The notes under the pieces are model-generated. The model was not told the DNA's origin and made no database searches. It saw only the letters and a list, made by a program, of their open reading frames with translations. The translations under genes were made by a program, and so were the position numbers. This document shows, piece after piece, positions 6,481 to 8,231 of a DNA stretch of 8,231 bases. The DNA comes from Terriglobales bacterium (lineage in GTDB: Bacteria > Acidobacteriota > Terriglobia > Terriglobales > Gp1-AA117): assembly GCA_030150795.1 (NCBI GenBank), contig JASLFF010000486.1, forward strand, positions 1 to 8,231, written 5' to 3'. Within the stretch, counting starts at the first letter, position 1. Each line of letters starts with the position of its first letter.

Positions 6481-7464
6481 ATGCGCGCGGTGCTGTGCAA
6501 AGAATGGGGTGGGCCAGAGAAACTGGTAGTCGAAGACGTTCCTTCGCCCGCGATCAAAGACGGCGCGGTGCGGATCGCGGTGCAGGCCGCGGGTATCAAC
6601 TTTGCCGACCTGCTGCTGATCTCCGGTCAATATCAGGAGAAACCCGCGTTTCCGTTCACGCCCGGCATGGAATGTTCCGGCACGGTGACGGAAGTCGGCG
6701 AGGGCGTCAGCAGCTTAAAGGCTGGCGATCGCGTCATGGCTTTGACCGGAACAGGCGCGTACGCTGAAGAAGTAGTGATCGATGCCAACCGCGTTTACAA
6801 AATTCCAGACAAGATGGATTTCATCTCCGCCGCGGGTTTTCCAGTAACTTACGGTACATCGCACGGCGCGTTTGACTGGCGCGCGCATCTGCAGCCGGGC
6901 GAATGGCTGCTTGTTTTTGGAGCAGCCGGAGGCGTTGGGCTCACTGCTGTTGAGATTGGCAAAGCGATGGGCGCGCATGTGATTGCATGCGCCAACGGCC
7001 CGGAAAAACTGTCGATCGCGAAAGAGCACGGTGCGGACCATCTGATTGACTATTCGCGCGAAGACATCCGCGAGCGGGTGAAGGCCATTACCGGCGGCCA
7101 CAACGCCGATGTGATTTATGATCCTGTGGGCGGCGATGCCTTTGACGCCGGCCTACGCTGCGTTGCGTGGGGCGGGCGCGTCATTATTATAGGTTTCGCC
7201 TCCGGACGCATTCCTCAAGCTCCAGCCAATATCCTGCTGGTGAAGAACATTGACGTGATCGGCTTTTATTGGGGATCGTACCAGGCGCGCAAACCTCAGC
7301 TCCTGCGAGATTCTTACGCCAAGTTATTACGCTGGTTTGAGGAAGGCAAACTCAAGCCGCACGTTTCACAACATTTTGATCTCAAGGATGTTGCATCGGC
7401 GATGGAACTGCTGCGGCAAAGGAAATCGACAGGAAAAGTGGTGTTGACGACGGGGAAGTCTTAA
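6481..7464 (+). CDS. NADPH:quinone oxidoreductase, zinc-independent MDR family
   Basis: A 327-residue cytosolic protein of normal length for quinone oxidoreductases of the medium-chain dehydrogenase/reductase superfamily. The N-terminal GroES-like catalytic domain shows AGINFADLL (37-45), TPGMECSGTV (60-69) and the GDRVMAL strand (82-88). The Rossmann domain has FGAAGGVG (146-153), the cofactor-binding glycine motif of the QOR branch, with YDPVGGDAF (213-221) and GGRVIIIGFASG (231-242) following as usual. The Cys/His ligands of zinc-dependent alcohol dehydrogenases are absent. Members transfer a hydride from NADPH to quinones or activated alkenes. It lies 80 bases after the deacetylase gene; co-transcription is possible but no shared pathway is evident. 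The exact substrate is uncertain, and enoyl reductases of this superfamily look similar. Confidence 0.9.
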   Translation: MRAVLCKEWGGPEKLVVEDVPSPAIKDGAVRIAVQAAGINFADLLLISGQYQEKPAFPFTPGMECSGTVTEVGEGVSSLKAGDRVMALTGTGAYAEEVVIDANRVYKIPDKMDFISAAGFPVTYGTSHGAFDWRAHLQPGEWLLVFGAAGGVGLTAVEIGKAMGAHVIACANGPEKLSIAKEHGADHLIDYSREDIRERVKAITGGHNADVIYDPVGGDAFDAGLRCVAWGGRVIIIGFASGRIPQAPANILLVKNIDVIGFYWGSYQARKPQLLRDSYAKLLRWFEEGKLKPHVSQHFDLKDVASAMELLRQRKSTGKVVLTTGKS

Positions 7465-7480
7465 GCACAGAAGAGCTTAA

Positions 7481-7510
7481 AACCACAAAGAACACGAAGT
7501 AACACGAAGG
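7481..7510. repeat. Degenerate ACACGAAG-type tandem repeat
   Basis: In the spacer between convergent genes the sequence reads ccacaaaga, acacgaagt, aacacgaagg in succession: three imperfect 9-10-base units. From memory, CACAAAG/CACGAAG strings of this kind recur between genes in Acidobacteriota and several other environmental phyla. Their function is unknown. Confidence 0.45.
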
Positions 7511-7522
7511 CGGCGCGAGATT

Positions 7523-7539
7523 TCCGAGTGCATCTCGGA
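7523..7539. terminator. Small hairpin in convergent spacer, weak terminator candidate
   Basis: TCCGAG (7523-7528) and CTCGGA (7534-7539) form a perfect six-base-pair stem around the loop tgcat. It lies 58 bases after the quinone oxidoreductase stop and 77 bases past the stop of the facing gene. There is no T-tract on either strand, so intrinsic termination is doubtful; it may be part of the neighbouring repeat. Confidence 0.25.
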
Positions 7540-7616
7540 GCTAGAACGTAATTCCTTAGCGCAGGCGTAAGTCTTCGGGCAAGCTTTGCCGTTGGAGCCG
7601 ATTGGTATCGATGCAT

Positions 7617-8231
7617 TCAATCATCTGCTCTCTCCTGCACAGCCGTCTTGATGTGTTCCGGACGAAATCCAACGCCTACCACGCGCGCAGGGAAGCGGCG
7701 CAGATAGGGAAATCGGCGGAACAGTTTTAGAAACCAGGGAAGCGATAGCGGTTTAGTAGCGCCGAGGACGCGCCTGATCACGTTGTTCTGCACTATCAGC
7801 TGCATGCGCTGCGTGGCCCGAGTCGGAAACATCCTTCGGCGTTGCACTGCCTGAAGGTCATCGACGGAAGGAGTCCCTTGCCGCAGTTTGCCGCTTAAGA
7901 TATTCGCCGCAGCCACGGCGTCCTGAATAGCCAGGTTGATTCCCACGCCCCCAATCGGCGACATGGCATGCGCCGCGTCGCCAATGCACAACAATCCGGG
8001 TCGAAACCAGCGCGCCAGCCGGTCCACGCGTACAGTAAGCAGGCTAATGTCTTTCCAGTCGCGCAATTCCTCCACGCGGTCTCCCAGGAAGGGTGAAAGC
8101 GCGGCAACCTCTTGACGGAAAGCCGCCAGCCCCTTGCTCTTGATCTCTTCACCGCGGCCTTTGGGAATCACGTACGCGCACTGCCAGTAATCTTCATGAT
8201 CAAGCATCACAAAAATCTTGCCGGGTTCCAC
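7617..8231 (-). CDS. FAD-dependent monooxygenase/oxidoreductase, N-terminal part beyond the window
   Basis: The visible 204 residues are the C-terminal half of an FAD-binding protein of the PF01494 type (aromatic hydroxylase/UbiH-like superfamily). GLLCIGDAAHAMSPIGGVGINLAIQDA (79-105 of the fragment, given here as the family's GD motif) is diagnostic: GDAAH contacts the FAD ribityl chain and PxGGxG(I/M)N packs against the flavin. The tail containing ARVVGVGFRPEH is typical of short-chain FAD oxidoreductases of this group. The N-terminal dinucleotide-binding GxGxxG and the middle DG motif lie beyond base 8231. The valine or methionine codon at the very edge is therefore internal, as the family is about 400 residues long. 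No substrate can be assigned. It converges on the quinone oxidoreductase gene and is not co-transcribed with it. Confidence 0.85.
   Translation of the reverse strand: MEPGKIFVMLDHEDYWQCAYVIPKGRGEEIKSKGLAAFRQEVAALSPFLGDRVEELRDWKDISLLTVRVDRLARWFRPGLLCIGDAAHAMSPIGGVGINLAIQDAVAAANILSGKLRQGTPSVDDLQAVQRRRMFPTRATQRMQLIVQNNVIRRVLGATKPLSLPWFLKLFRRFPYLRRFPARVVGVGFRPEHIKTAVQERADD

Noticed and set aside
7461..7480. TTAAGC...GCTTAA inverted repeat at the quinone oxidoreductase stop
   Set aside because: AT-rich six-base stem with an eight-base loop and no T-tract; too weak to call a terminator or operator.

Overview
The window looks like a chromosomal segment of a free-living bacterium with moderately high GC, most likely an Acidobacteriota member. 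This is inferred from the gene mix and from short intergenic repeat styles, not from a marker gene. It carries five clear protein genes, two of them cut by the window edges, plus one probable gene remnant. No RNA gene, CRISPR array or transposase was seen.

Layout. (1) Left edge to 1432, plus strand: the C-terminal part of a large secreted protein, with the tail of an IPT/TIG-like domain followed by a right-handed parallel beta-helix of the 'choice-of-anchor Q' type. (2) 1442-4507, minus strand: a translationally coupled pair. An exported FG-GAP/VCBS repeat protein with a C-terminal ASPIC/UnbV domain (CRTAC1 family) is followed, with a GTGA stop/start overlap, by a polytopic membrane protein of the RnfD/NqrB-like UnbU family. 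Directly after the UnbU stop codon lies a short stretch in another frame that reads like the C-terminus of a TPR protein, probably a decayed third gene. A hairpin at the convergent junction could serve as terminator for both sides. (3) About 520 bases between divergent genes (4508-5026) hold a terminator-like hairpin, a possible dispersed repeat fragment and a possible 26-codon upstream ORF overlapping the next start codon. (4) 5027-6400, plus strand: an exported PIG-L/LmbE-type zinc deacetylase with a C-terminal NEW3-like beta-sandwich. (5) 6481-7464, plus strand: a zinc-independent NADPH:quinone oxidoreductase of the MDR superfamily. (6) 7617 to the right edge, minus strand: the C-terminal half of an FAD-dependent monooxygenase/oxidoreductase. 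It converges on gene 5 across a 152-base spacer with an ACACGAAG-type degenerate repeat.

How the genes work together. Only the UnbV-like/UnbU-like pair shows clear evidence of joint expression and probably joint function at the envelope. UnbU and UnbV are named from enediyne clusters, but no enediyne polyketide synthase, thioesterase or other cassette gene is visible, so enediyne production should not be inferred. The deacetylase and quinone oxidoreductase share a direction and are 80 bases apart, so co-transcription is possible, but no shared pathway is evident. The most notable features are the orphan UnbV/UnbU pair with its TPR-like remnant and the possible coupled leader ORF before the deacetylase.
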